A stretch of DNA of 64,000 nt. It comes from Ischnura elegans (lineage: Eukaryota; Arthropoda; Insecta; Odonata; Coenagrionidae). The stretch covers positions 90,385,449-90,449,448 of the forward strand of contig NC_060257.1 of assembly GCF_921293095.1 (NCBI RefSeq), in the 5' to 3' direction. Below, piece after piece: positions 11,251-22,621 of this stretch; the stretch's first letter is position 1; each line of letters starts with the position of its first letter. The notes beneath the pieces are model-generated. The model was not told the DNA's origin and made no database searches. It was given only the letters and a program-made list of their open reading frames with translations. A program made the position numbers and the translations under genes.

Positions 11251-12360
11251 TTTCCTGTGTTAGCTTCTTGTACTAAGTAGTCTAATCAATAATTATAATG
11301 AAATTGATGCCTTATTTATTTAAATTCTTGTCCGGACCTGGTATTTATTGGTAATAAACAAAATTCAGTCCTAATCCTTAATGCGTGTCCTGAAGGTGTC
11401 CGGAGCAGACACCTTCAGGAGGTCCGTAGGCAGTATTTTTTACTGACATGCAGACATGCAGTGGGCATCCTCTGGCATAAATATCCTCTGGCATGGGGAT
11501 GGCCTACGGATGTCCGTAGGCCACTTGGCGGACAGTCACCAGACATCCCAAAGATGTCCGTGTGTGGGGTAGAAGGGAAGAAGGGCAAGGGATGGCCCCG
11601 AATGAATTACATAGGGTAGGTTCAGTGGTGCGGACTCCATGGGGCCTGAGGGGGCCCGAGCCTCCTCAAAAATTGGTTATGGGAGCGACGAAAAAGTGTG
11701 TCAGGCTTGTCGATTTTCCCCGGAACGTCCAGATATCAAGATTTGTGTTATCAGGGTTCTAATGGTGATCATATGACTCTTCTAAAATGCTTAAAAAACT
11801 AAAAACTCACTATGTATAAAATTTCCTTGGGCAGAACCCCGGTTTGGGCCCCCCCAATATTTTCTGTAAGCCGGCACCCCTGGGCAGGTTATAAAAGAAC
11901 GTAAGAGAAAAGAAATATGACACTGTGAAAAGGTTAGCAGATAGGAGAGCAGAATTGAGCAGCTGCACATATAATCAATCATTAAGATATTGTTGACATA
12001 TGGTGATGAGACATTTTTACTCTTCCATTTATACAATAGGCAGTACTAATTTGTACATATTTTAACCGTGTTTTATTGAGAGAATATACTTGGATAGTTT
12101 TCCTTTGGTGATTACAGCTGTTGGTTTCTTGTGGGCTGTGGGCTTAAGTAATGGGAGTTAAATTAATAATATTGTCAAACAATTAACACCACAACCACTC
12201 ATCATTACGAATTACATTTGCAAGCTTTACACAAACAAATCAAAAAAGAAAGAATGAGAAACAATAATATTTCAGCCTACAGTAAAGAATGAATGCCTAC
12301 TGTTCTACAAATATTATTCAATTTTTTAAGCAAAACCAGAGCATGGCAGAGTAATAATGA
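11251..12360. other. non-genic stretch with strong hairpins (copy 1)
   Basis: There is no supported gene. Two hairpins lie in a region rich in the word TGTCCG(T/G)AG. In the first, CCTGAAGGTGTC (11389-11400) pairs perfectly with GACACCTTCAGG (11408-11419) around a 7-base loop. In the second, CCTACGGA (11513-11520) pairs with TCCGTAGG (11523-11530). The rest, apart from the hAT-like MITE at 11623-11882, is AT-rich and featureless. Counterpart in copy 2: 32990-34099. Confidence 0.6.
11623..11882. mobile_element. hAT-like MITE, CAGTGGTGCGG ends (copy 1)
   Basis: It starts CAGTGGTGCGGACTCC and ends CCGGCACCCCTG (inverse CAGGGGTGCCGG), with GGGGCC / GGGCCC runs just inside. The flanks GGTAGGTT (11615-11622) and GGCAGGTT (11883-11890) match at 7 of 8 positions, the 8-bp duplication expected for hAT elements. 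Length 260 bp. Confidence 0.85.
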
Positions 12361-12998
12361 CCCAGATAGCACGCAAGCTGACGTCCAGCTTAACTTTCTC
12401 TTGTCACGTCAAGCTTGACATTTTCTAGCTTCATTTAGGTTTGGATTGTCAAGCATGATCCAATACAAAGTTGAATCAAGCTTGCCAATCTTGCAAGAGC
12501 TACAAGGATAATGAGATGTTATGATTCTTTTGCAAATAAATTGTACTGTTTAAAGGAAACTTGGTTCACTCATTTTATCCTTTTCAAACTTGATAATTGT
12601 TATTCAAACTAAATGGACATGTATGATATGATTCGAGCTTAATTGTCTAGTCATGTTAATGTTCATCTTCATTCATATGACCTTTACAAGAACTTGACTG
12701 AATACTAGAACCTAATTCCATTTCCAGTAATAGAACATTAGTGCACTAATTTCTGACAGTAAGATTGATGTGAATAATATACAAGCTGGCATTGGCAGGC
12801 TTGATTCAACAACCTTTAATTTTTAGGCTTGATTCCAGCTTGAGTTGGTAGGCTTGAACCGATCTTAGTATCCTAATTGTGGCAAGCTTGCATGGTGGGA
12901 ACTTGTTTGTATGATTCAAGCTTCCTTTATTCAAGCCTGACTGACCTGATAGGTCAAGTGGGAATCAAGCTTGATTCCAGCTTGCCTTATTATCTGGG
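12361..12998. mobile_element. MITE with CCCAGATA ends and AAGCTT words (copy 1)
   Basis: The element starts CCCAGATAGCACGCAAGCTG and ends with the inverse of CCCAGATAATAAGGCAAGC. GA is duplicated at 12359-12360 and 12999-13000. The 638-bp body carries many variants of TCAAGCTTGA and GATTCAAGC, densest near both ends. No ORF is present. Confidence 0.83.
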
Positions 12999-13110
12999 GA
13001 GATGGTTTTCTCTTACCTTTTATAAAATCATCCTTAACTAAGGTGGCTGAACCCCGATGACGAATAGTTTTCTCTTGAGACCACCTATAGGCACCAAACA
13101 GTCAGAACTG

Positions 13111-13690
13111 CCCTGGTGAAAATGAACTGTTCACGAACCGTTCAAGAAGCATTAAACGAAGTGTTCAGAACCTGTTCACTAAGCGTTCATTAACTGTTCG
13201 GGAACCGTTCAGGGACTGTATTTTGGGCCATTGAACCGTGACGAACCGTTCCAATAAGCTGTTCAGCAGGCGCTTCCCAGCTGTTCATGAGGTGTTCAGC
13301 TGTTCATGGAGTGTTCTGTAATCATGCAGGAAGCGTTGCACGAAGTGTTCAGAACCTGTTCCCTAAGTGTTCATGAACTATTATTGAACTGTTCACGGAC
13401 TGTATTTTGCCCCATTGAACCGTGACGAACCGTTCCAATAAGCTGTTCATGAGGTGTTCAGCTGTTCATGAGGTGTTCAGCTGTTCATGGAGTGTTCTAT
13501 AACCGTGCAGGAAGCGTTGCACGAAGTGTTCAGAACCTTTTCCCTAAGTGTTCATGAACTATTATTGAACCGTTCACCGACTGTATTTTGGCCCATTGAA
13601 CCGTGACGTACCGTTCCAATAAGCTGTTCAACAGGCGTTTCCCAGCTGTTCATGAGGTGTTTTCAGATGTTCGTGAAGCATTCTTTCAAC
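13111..13690. repeat. 182-bp tandem repeat, three units, left arm of family B (copy 1)
   Basis: The block CCATTGAACCGTGACG begins at 13228, 13411 and 13592 (spacing 183 and 181). Between these marks the order of TGTTCATGAGGTGTTCAGC-type words is conserved. Copy 2 counterpart: 34850-35429. Confidence 0.85.
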
Positions 13691-14454
13691 TGTACAGGAA
13701 GCGTTTACCATAATACCAATGATGATTAACATCTCGAAGTGTAGGTCTGACAATAATAATTGTGTAAATAACACTTGTGAGAATAATATGCAAAATTGTT
13801 TACCAACATTTCGATACATTCCTCATGCCTTATTCTGGGTTATGAATGATAATTGTTGTAAATACCCAGACAGCACCGAGAAATTATTTACACGTGTTTT
13901 TTTGGTGTAAATGCGGTGTAAAAATAAAACTCGGATATTTTCATAATAAAACCCGTGTACAGAAGTATTCTGCATTTAAACGCACATTTTGCTATACTTT
14001 CGGTATGAAATCTATTCCTGCCATAATTTTTATGTTTTTTAAATTGCTTGCGTACTTCCAGATAGGCAAATGTATAATTTTAAAAATATATTTATTTATA
14101 TACGTCCGTGACTTGATCAAATGACTGGATCGTCCTTTCAAAAATTGCCACCTTGATAAATATTGTTTCAGATGTAAATTGATGAGCGTATTTAATATTG
14201 GCGAATAATTCTTTTTACAATAAAAGAAGATAATGTTTTTCGTGATATTTCTGATATTTCGTGATGCTGATGGTAGCAGACATGTTGGACTATGAGTTCT
14301 TGTTAGCACCGTGTGTGGCGCTCCGTGTCGCTGGATAAACACAAGGACAAGGACCAAGGACGCAAGATGCAACGATAAAACCTCAGGTAACTCAACGCGC
14401 TAATATTGCAACCTCTGCCGTCTACTGCTCCTTGCTGCTTTCATAAAGAGGTGA

Positions 14455-15080
14455 GTTATCAATTTTTATGCGACTTACATTTGTTTGCCATACGTAATCT
14501 TATAAATGTGACCTTTACCATGAGGTTCGTGATGTCATGAAAATGGCCGAAGGACGCCATTAGGTAATAGCGCATATGTAGTTCTATTATTCATATTCTA
14601 TTCTGTTATCCTTGGGATTTTTATTGGATCTTAATTTATCATTTCTCATCTGTGTGATATAAATACTTCAAATACAGCTGGGATTCGGCGGTATTCGTCT
14701 TCGGTTCTACTTCGACGCTATCTTCGTCCGGTGATAGGTATATTTTTCATAAATCTTTGAGCGTCAAAATTCCAAGTACCCTTTAAGTAACTATGTTAAG
14801 GTTCTTGGCTGATTCTATGGTTTCAATTTGCTTTGATTTCGATTCACATTTATTTGTCATTCGTAGTTAACTTTACAAATGTGTTGCTTTCCCTGAGGTC
14901 GTGGCGTCATGAAAATGGCCGAAGGTTCATTGTCAGCCTTCCCTTTTCTTAGCCATTGCGAAAATATATATTATTCTACTGTTTCATCCACTGAGTTTTT
15001 GTTGGCTCTTAATTCATCATTGCTCATCCGTGTGGTTTAAACATATAGAGCCGTTATTCGACGCAATTCATATGTTTGCC
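14455..15080. repeat. diverged direct repeat, about 370-bp period, inside the 6.3-kb element
   Basis: ATGAAAATGGCCGAAGG with similar flanks occurs near 14536 and again near 14908. Upstream (CATTTGTTTGCCAT / CATTTATTTGTCAT) and downstream (CTTAATTTATCATTTCTCATC / CTTAATTCATCATTGCTCATC) blocks keep the same order. The first unit spans about 14475-14715 and the second about 14845-15075. Candidate splice donors (GTGAGT at 14452, GTGATAGG at about 14730) nearby hint at a promoter and leader region; this is inference. Confidence 0.7.
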
Positions 15081-17674
15081 GGGAGATTTATTTGTGTTAT
15101 ATTTTTGGGCGTCAATTGGTGATTTTATTGGGCTGTTTGGTCCGGATTTTTCAATTGATATTTCGGAGAATCAAGTATATGAGTGCTAGTGTGTAGCATA
15201 TTGCCACGATGCTTTAACGTCGCGGTTAGTATGCTCGTGAATGGTTAAAAAATGAAAGCTTTTTTCGTTGCTGTAATTATAATTTGTTACGGTGATATAT
15301 GTTATAATATAAGCTAATTATATTTCGTTAATTTCGCAGTAACACTCGGAAAATAATCCTGATAGAAAGGTGTTAATTATTTTTTTATTTACAATCTCGT
15401 GCCAGCATTTTTTTTACCATCCCTTACGCTCTAAATGTTTTAAATTCGGAAAATTTTAAAATCTCAAATTTGCTCTTTCCTTGCCTTCATAGTCTAGAAT
15501 AATTTTCGCGTTTATTGAATTTCACCAGAGTAATATGATGCCTGTGTATTGGAGGGATGTAAATGGCTCATTAATAATCTTAATCAGTCTACTTCATGGT
15601 CTTCATTTGCATTTCACTGCTCTGTTATATTGGTAAGTTGTCTTGGAGTATGGTTTTATGATTTTTAATCCACATTTTCATACACACATTGAATGGATCC
15701 AAAATAAGTATCGTAAATTACTTGATTACAATATTGAGAAAATACTGCATAAAGACCCAGGATGCTATATATATGTGCATTAATTGAATTTGCAAGCTCC
15801 CTCAAATCGTAGAAGACAAATTGGAATGTTCAACTTAAATGGCATATTGTTGGATGAGATCAAATTCACTGATTTGTTTTATTTTATAACTTTTAGAGTT
15901 CCAAACATCAATACAAATATTTCGCCCCATTTTTGTGTCCATTATTACCTGCCATCCAACTACACCAAAACAGTGCAATTTATGTTGTAATAAATTTGAT
16001 CTTTCTCATTCTTCTTCCTCAAGTTCTAAGAAATATAAATAAAATAATGTAACTGTGTGGTATATCAAAATGTTGCCCTCTGTCAATATACACTTTTTTC
16101 CATTTATCTTTTTCTTGAGTTTAGATTTAGTAAAAATATCATCAAATTAATTCAACACTCAAGTGTACTCATTTTAGAGAAGGGTGGGTGGAGATGGACT
16201 CACTACTTGTAACTTAGTCTCATCCGCATGAGAATACTATGAATAGGATTGGAGGCAAGACTGAGGCTGGTATAATGAAAAAGTATTTTCTGAGGCATGC
16301 TCACTCAAGAGCCAGCAAAGGTCACGGCATACTCTATAGAGTCTTCTGCTCTGTTAAAGATAGAAAGTTCACGACAAGAGGATTGTTTCCTGATGATTAG
16401 GACATATTTCAGTTCATATATATTTAAGAGTTGGTTAGATTTCAATATTATATGTAGGGAGAGACATCAGCCATGCTGCAAATGACTGTACTTTTTTAAT
16501 TGGTGTGGTACTAGACGTGCTCCTCATATTTTTAATAAAAACTATACTGAGATACTAAAATACCATTTCTTATATATATCACTGTGTCTCGTTTTCTCTT
16601 GTGAATATTTATCTAAGTGATGGCATGACATGGTGCATGGTGTAAAGAAATAATTTTGAGACCATACAATCATAAAAATGTTTTAATGTGTCCTTTGCAT
16701 TTATAAATCTAGGAAGCTCCATTGGAAACATTGGTTATGGTCGTTTGATGGAGGAGGATAAACATTCAAAGCTGGCCGTAGGAAGGAGTCTGGTGAAAAG
16801 GGTATAGACCATACTCTGTGGCGTGATGTGGAATACAGGTACCAAATACTTATTCAAAAGTTATATCTCATGGAGGGAAAAATGTTGGCACTTAGTTTCA
16901 CATGATGCCTAAATATGGTAGTATAAAATTGTTTGTTAGACCAGTTTGCACCAGGTTCCATATTTTCTAAATTTTTGTTGCGTTCATCATGGCATCTTTG
17001 TTGGAACGCTTACTAGTTGTAGGCTTTGCAATGTCATTCGTCATTGTATGTGAAAAAGATAGTTCATATGCTATAAGTATTGCTTCTGCATTAAGAGGTA
17101 TTAGCACATAGATGAAGTGATTGATAGCTTTGCTACTTCAACAATAATAATGATTTTAATTTTTTTCAGGAATGATTCGGCATTGATGAGTGCTAGTACG
17201 AAGATAAAATCATGTTAGCATGGTATGGTAGACCAGAACAATTTTGACTCCTTAAGACATATTTAAATTTATGATTTTTTACATATTTAGTTACATTTTT
17301 CATTGAAGTACTTGAAAATTAATTACAATTTTGTTTACGTGCATTTATTTCTCTATACTCACTTTGATACCAATTTCATAGGAGTAGAAGTCCTAATTAT
17401 TGAGTGTTGCTTTCTGTCCATTCTTAGATTTTATTTTCAGTCACTGTGTGGTTTTTGCGGAGGATATGTCAATTCAACGGTTTCTTTGAAATGAGATGGG
17501 CTTGAGTAGGTTCCGGGACTGACTTGGGTGTCGAATTAGGTCGTGAAGTACCACCAACAGGATTTTCGTACAGCTCTGATAAATTTAAGCTGGCTGTTTT
17601 CTTGGATTCAATTTTTTTAAGCAATATCCTTTGGGTTATACCCATAAAGATTCGAAGTTTCAACACATGTCTTA

Positions 17675-18825
17675 TTAAGGTTTTGATGGCTGCTCATTGA
17701 CAGCATCATAGTGTTTGTGATCAGTTTCGTCATTCATTGATTCGTCAACATTCTCTGGGTCAATGATGATTTGTGTTTGAATAGCTTTTTCAAAGATGAA
17801 GTCCACGTCATTGAACTCTTCCGGTATAAAGGGAAAGATTTCTGCTACACTGAATCCTGAAACACCATTTTGCATTGTTGGGATCTTAATATACGCTTCA
17901 TGAATGTCGCAATAAGGATGAAAGTTTTTTCTGGGTCAAAGTTATGTCGTTTCCTGAAATCTTCTGGAGGTCATTAATCCATAAGGGCCTGTCCCACTGT
18001 AAATTAAACACTTTCTTGAGAGAATCATTAAAAAATCCAAAGGCAGTGATTATGCGGGGGTATAAAGACAACATGAACATGATTACGTCTATGGAATTCA
18101 TAGCTATCAAGAGAGATTTGACTTCTATGGTTGTCCATAATCAATTACACATGAACTTTCATAGTTGATTTTTTTTATCCATGAAATTTTTGAGCCAATC
18201 TGCGGAGAGTTCTTCATTTGCCTATCTGTTATCAGAGCATTAGTAGATTTAGTCTCTCTGGGTTAGTAATCCTTTATATCTTAAGGAGGCCAAATAACCG
18301 TAATGATGAAGGGTTAATATTGATAAAACTATGTGGAATGTTTGCACTATTTGATAAAATCATGTTTTTTTCTACCTGTCAGTGGGAAGTAACAATTGTT
18401 GAGCTCTTGTTTCATTTCTCTCTAGTACATATATTAAAGATTCACAATCATTATCTTCATTGAATCGCTGACATTGTCATGGCACTCTTTTCACTCTTAT
18501 ATAACCAAACTGTTTCCTTTGTCTCTGCAGGTGATAGTATGGTTCTCGTGTTTACATAAAAGTTAAATTCTTTTGATTGTTCTTTCTGTATTTGATGGTA
18601 TGGGATCACGAGTATGGTTTTTCCTATTAATGAAGCCCTTTTTGTGATTGTAGATGCTACTGAGTATTTGATAGTGAGTGGTTCATTCCACAATGAAGTT
18701 TCACAGACCGACTGTAATTCACTAGGGATTTTAAGTCTCTTGATTGCTGGGGATACGAATGAAGTCTCATGTATGCTTTGTTTATTCTGTTTTTTGTATG
18801 CTTTGTTTTGTATTCCGCCATTCAC
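17675..18825 (-). other. possible degraded minus-strand gene in the 6.3-kb element
   Basis: Three minus-strand open frames lie close together: 18457-18825 (122 codons), 17898-18110 (70) and 17675-17875 (66). The last is acidic, with phrases such as PFIPEEFNDVDFIFEKA, and looks more like real protein than random translation. They are in different frames or separated by stops, and no family is recognised. They may be exons or relics of element cargo; they could equally be chance. Confidence 0.25.
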
Positions 18826-19572
18826 CTAATAGTGCCCAAATAAATGTTTTCTTAAATTGAAGTGTCATTAAATTTTTAATCTGCATTTGAAAGGTTTTCC
18901 CATTTACTTTGTTGAAATAAGTCACCTAGCATTAGGTGGGCTTCTTCAGTGATCACCATCATTAATGGGTGAGTTTTTCTGTGTAAGTCCTCATGCTTAG
19001 GATTGGTAAGCATTCCTCATCCATGAGATGTCAGACGCCAGTGGCAACCAAGGGGAGTTGGGTAAGTATGCATTGTTTGCCCCCTGGGGAGCAAAATCAA
19101 CCACTTGGGATTTTAATTTAATAGTTCGGGGGAAGTAAGTGTCTATAGGGTCTAGATCTATAGAAACTTATAGATCCAGGATAATTTTAGTTGACTTCTA
19201 ATTGTAAGTTTAGGGGGTTGCATTGATTGTGAATTCTACTACTTGCTTTTGTGTATTAAACACCAGATCACATTAAATGGTGCATTTTGAGAGGATCACC
19301 TTGTCACGTTTGTTTACAGGAATGCTGAAGGAACTTCTTTCAATGAAAAAACATTGTGGTACAGCCTTCGAAATGCACCACTTTAAATGTACTCACTGGT
19401 AAACTACAAGCTTCCGCTTTTTATGCATTCGGGGTCATAGGTGGTTTCTGGTGATAGTTCATTGAATTTAACAATCTTTTTGGGTAAAAAATTAAACTTT
19501 TTCTTTCAACAGAATATATTATTAGGTTATAAAGTTCACCCTAAAGATACTTCATGGAATTTACATTTTGGA

Positions 19573-19740
19573 TGAAAAAATTGAACTTTGTTATTCCACA
19601 GATAAAAAATTGAACTTTGTTATTCCACAGATAAAAAATTGAACTTTGTTATTCCACAGATAAAAAATTAAACTTTGTAATTCCACAGAAATCAGTGTAA
19701 TTGCAAAGTTTAATTTTTTGATCTGTGGAATAGCAATGTT
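19573..19740. repeat. 29-bp tandem repeat (four units) with an inverted partner
   Basis: GATAAAAAATTGAACTTTG followed by TTATTCCACA repeats every 29 bp at about 19573, 19602, 19631 and 19660. An inverted copy (AAAGTTTAATTTTTTGATC then TGTGGAATAGC) follows at about 19697-19740, so the array can fold back on itself. Confidence 0.85.
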
Positions 19741-20350
19741 TATTTTTTCATCCTAATCGTTCAGGTTCGAGTAATTGTCAAGAGCGACCTATCGATGAGT
19801 CGATATACATCGCCAAGAGCGACCTATGGATAGCTCGATATAATCGACCAATCGATTTGGCTGCAGCGATAGTACTGCCATCTAGCGGCCATATTTGAAA
19901 GTAACTCAATGTTGCGACGGTGGCGTCGCCCCCGGGAACCGTGGTACTACGTGGGACCTAGGGAATAATATACGGATAATACTCGTGTATACACCAGAAA
20001 TAGCGGACATAGTACCGGAAATACACCGCAATTACACCAGTCCTACACGAGTAGAAACGAGATATACACGAGTTTTTACCCGTGTTTTATCACGATTTTA
20101 CACGGGTTTCGCACTGCTTGTGCTGTATGGGTAGTTACTGGGGGGACGATGGTTTTAGATTCAGGAGGAGTGGTAAATGAACACGACCACACGTGTTGAA
20201 TAACATGGCGAAACTGCGATTTATTAAAAGAACCAACTTCCGGTGAAGAACAAAAAAAACAAATGAATACAGTAATACGATAGTTGGGAGATTACCAGCC
20301 ATATTCAAACAAAAACAATCACAACGTTACATTAAATTGATACATGAAGG

Positions 20351-20633
20351 CAAGGGTGAATCCAGGATATTTTTCTGGGAGGGGCACATGGGTGTGACAG
20401 GCAAACAGTCTTCTCATATTTGAGATTTAAAGGGTAACAATATGCATTGAAAGATTACTGTACAATATATTTTCTTTATCTTAACAAGATACTTATTGAT
20501 ATGAAATTACATAAATGATTGAGACTCCCAATTAAACAAAAAGAATACTAAAAATCTTGTGTGTTTTTCAAGCGTCTAGGGGGGGGGGCAATCTACAATC
20601 CGTGCCCCCCCCCCCCCCCTAAATCAGCCTATG
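20351..20633. mobile_element. degenerate hAT-like MITE (copy 1)
   Basis: The left end (AAGGGTGAATCCAGGAT, then TTTTTCTGGGAGGGGCACA) closely resembles the element at 9806-10002. The right end (C-run then TAAATCAGCCTATG) is a decayed GGATCCGCCTATG. The flanks CATGAAGG and CATAAAGT share 6 of 8 bases. The C-run differs by one base between the two copies. Confidence 0.65.
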
Positions 20634-21672
20634 CATAAAGTAATGAAAGGTTTTGTTACAATAAAAGAATATATGTAAATAGAAATCAATTTTACATACA
20701 TAATACGCCGAAATTCTTGTCTCTTCTTTTACATTTGTGTACATAATTGAATTCTTTCTGTATTTTTGTGACCTACAATCCAAGACATTAATCATCATTG
20801 GTATAATTGTAAACACTTCCTGTAAAGTTAAAAGAATGCGTCATGAACATCTGAAAACACCTCATGAACAGCAGGAAAATACCCCATGAATAGCTTATTT
20901 GAACAGTTTGCAACGCTTCAATGGGCCAAAATTCACTACAAGAATGGTTCCCCAACAGTTCATGAACACTTCTGCTACAGTTTCTGAACATTTTGTGTCA
21001 CACTTTTGGAATGGTTCTTGAACAATTTATTTTCACCAGGTATGCACCCTTTATCATTCATAACAATTGTATATAATTCTCAGACCTATACACCAAGACA
21101 TTAATCATCATTAAATAATTGAGGTCAAGAAAAAGAAATCCATTTAATAATACCAGTGCTTGATCAGGAAGCTGTGGTACCCCAACAGCACACATTTGGT
21201 TATACATAATGTATTTATATTGTATTTTCATGGGTCACATACATATTTATTTTTGTTATGTACAACATGTGTAATACATATGTAGGGGAAGGTGTTGTAC
21301 CTTGGAACACTTGTACCTTGGAACATTGAAGATATTTAGTACTTACCATGGCATCTAGTGGGAATGGTTTGAACTATGTGAAGCTACCTCCAGTAGATGC
21401 TCAATTGTTTTGAAATGGCTGCCTGATGTTAACAAGTTTTGATGTAAACTCCAGTTGAATTTTATGTGGCGAAAAAGTAATTATTCAGAGATAGTATTTT
21501 CGATTGACTGAATCTTCATCACGATTGTTAGTGAATTTTCATCTAGTTGTTCTTAAACTGTAAGTATAACTGTGTCTATTACTACTTATTTTAATGTTAA
21601 TTGTTGTAATTTATATGAAGAAGTCGGTGTTTGGAAATGAATGTTGTAGTTGGTGTACCTCTGAACACTATT

Positions 21673-21710
21673 GTTAGTGTACCTTGGAACATGTTCCAAG
21701 GTACACTAAC
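21673..21710. promoter_or_regulatory. perfect 38-bp palindrome of pogo terminal motifs (copy 1)
   Basis: Two GTACCTTGGAAC motifs (21679-21690 and the inverse 21693-21704) meet head to head. The palindrome extends to GTTAGT/ACTAAC on either side. The same 12-mer occurs at 21297 and 21313 in the left end and at 27129, 27151, 27174 and 27350 in the right end. By analogy with other transposons these are transposase-binding sites. Copy 2: 37144-37181. Confidence 0.85.
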
Positions 21711-22440
21711 ATGAATCATTTTTGTAAATTACTTACTAAAGACAATTATGATGAAGCTACATACCAGTATCTATTTTGTTTTAGGTTAGGCCAGAATATG
21801 CCTAGAAGTAAAGAAGGTAAGAAACGATCAGCAGTTGTAAAAGAAAATATTGAATGTGCAGTTATGGCAGTCATAAATGGTGAAATGTCATTGCGGCAAG
21901 CATGTGCAGATTTTACAGTAAAATTGGGAACACTACACAGACATATTGAAATTCATAAACAGTCAGGTTCAGATGTGTATAAATATGAAGCAACAAATGC
22001 AGTAAAACAAGTTTTTAATATTACAATGGAGGAGGAACTGCTTGACTACATAAAGCAGGCAGCTCTTCTGCATTATGGGTTAACGAAATGGGAGATACGG
22101 GAGCTTGCATACCAGTATGCTAAAGCAAACAAAGTTAAATATCCTCAACAGTGGGATGAAAACCAAACTGCCGGAGGTGAATGGATGAGAAATTTTATGA
22201 AGAAACATGAAGCTTCGGTTGCACTTCGGAAGCCTGAAGCAACGTCTCTTGCTCGATCAACAAGCTTTAATAAATTCAATGTACAAGCATTCTTTAAAAA
22301 TGTTAAAACTGTTCTGGAAAAGCATCCCCAACAACACACATTTGGATATACATATGTATATATATTGTATTTTCATGGGTCACATACATATATATTTTTG
22401 TTATGTATTACATCTGTAGTACATATGTATTATTGAATGT

Positions 22441-22621
22441 ATTTCCTTTGTATTCATACATATGTAAAAGTGGCACTTGTTACACGATAAATACATTTGT
22501 ATTTTTTGTGTATTTTGAAATTTGGATACTTATGTAAATGTGGTCAAAAATACACAAAAATACAAATGTATTTATCGTGTAACACGTACCACTTTTACAT
22601 ATGTATGAATACAGAGGAAAT
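22441..22621. repeat. long hairpin near the left end of family A
   Basis: The arms 22441-22516 and 22546-22621 are near-perfect reverse complements over about 76 bp, including TTCATACATATGTAAAAGTG and its inverse, with a loop of about 30 bp. Family A' has a shorter, eroded version at 27388-27545 and 42859-43016. Copy 2 of A: 37912-38092. Confidence 0.88.

Larger units (their letters stand above)
13865..20131. mobile_element. 6267-bp DNA transposon present only in copy 1
   Basis: The ends CCCAGACAGCAC (13865) and GTGCTGTATGGG (20131) are near-perfect inverted repeats, with TA duplicated at 13863-13864 and 20132-20133. Copy 2 shows the uninterrupted site with a single TA, which proves the boundaries. 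Subterminal regions carry words around ACACGTGT, GGTGTAA and ACCCGTGTA. No transposase is recognised. The interior has a diverged 370-bp direct repeat, a 29-bp tandem repeat with an inverted copy, and weak minus-strand ORFs. Confidence 0.93.
13854..20326 (-). repeat. reverse-strand copia LTR fragment, split by the 6.3-kb element (copy 1)
   Basis: 13854-13864 plus 20132-20326 are the reverse complement of the 203-bp LTR at 4837-5039, with only scattered differences (the outermost base is G instead of A). No coding part and no clear target duplication flank it, so it is solo-like. The interruption is at a TA eleven bases from one end. Confidence 0.88.

Noticed and set aside
13111-13690. CRISPR array
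   Set aside because: Repeats are 182-bp units without short repeat and unique spacer structure, in a eukaryotic transposon.
20570-20625. C-run length difference as a meaningful variant between copies
   Set aside because: Homopolymer runs of this length are prone to sequencing and replication slippage.
13111-21040. Family B ending at the internal TTTTCACCAGG (21040)
   Set aside because: The flanks (TG before, TA after) do not match, while the end at 47261 gives a TG duplication. Kept as an alternative because a 2-bp match can occur by chance.
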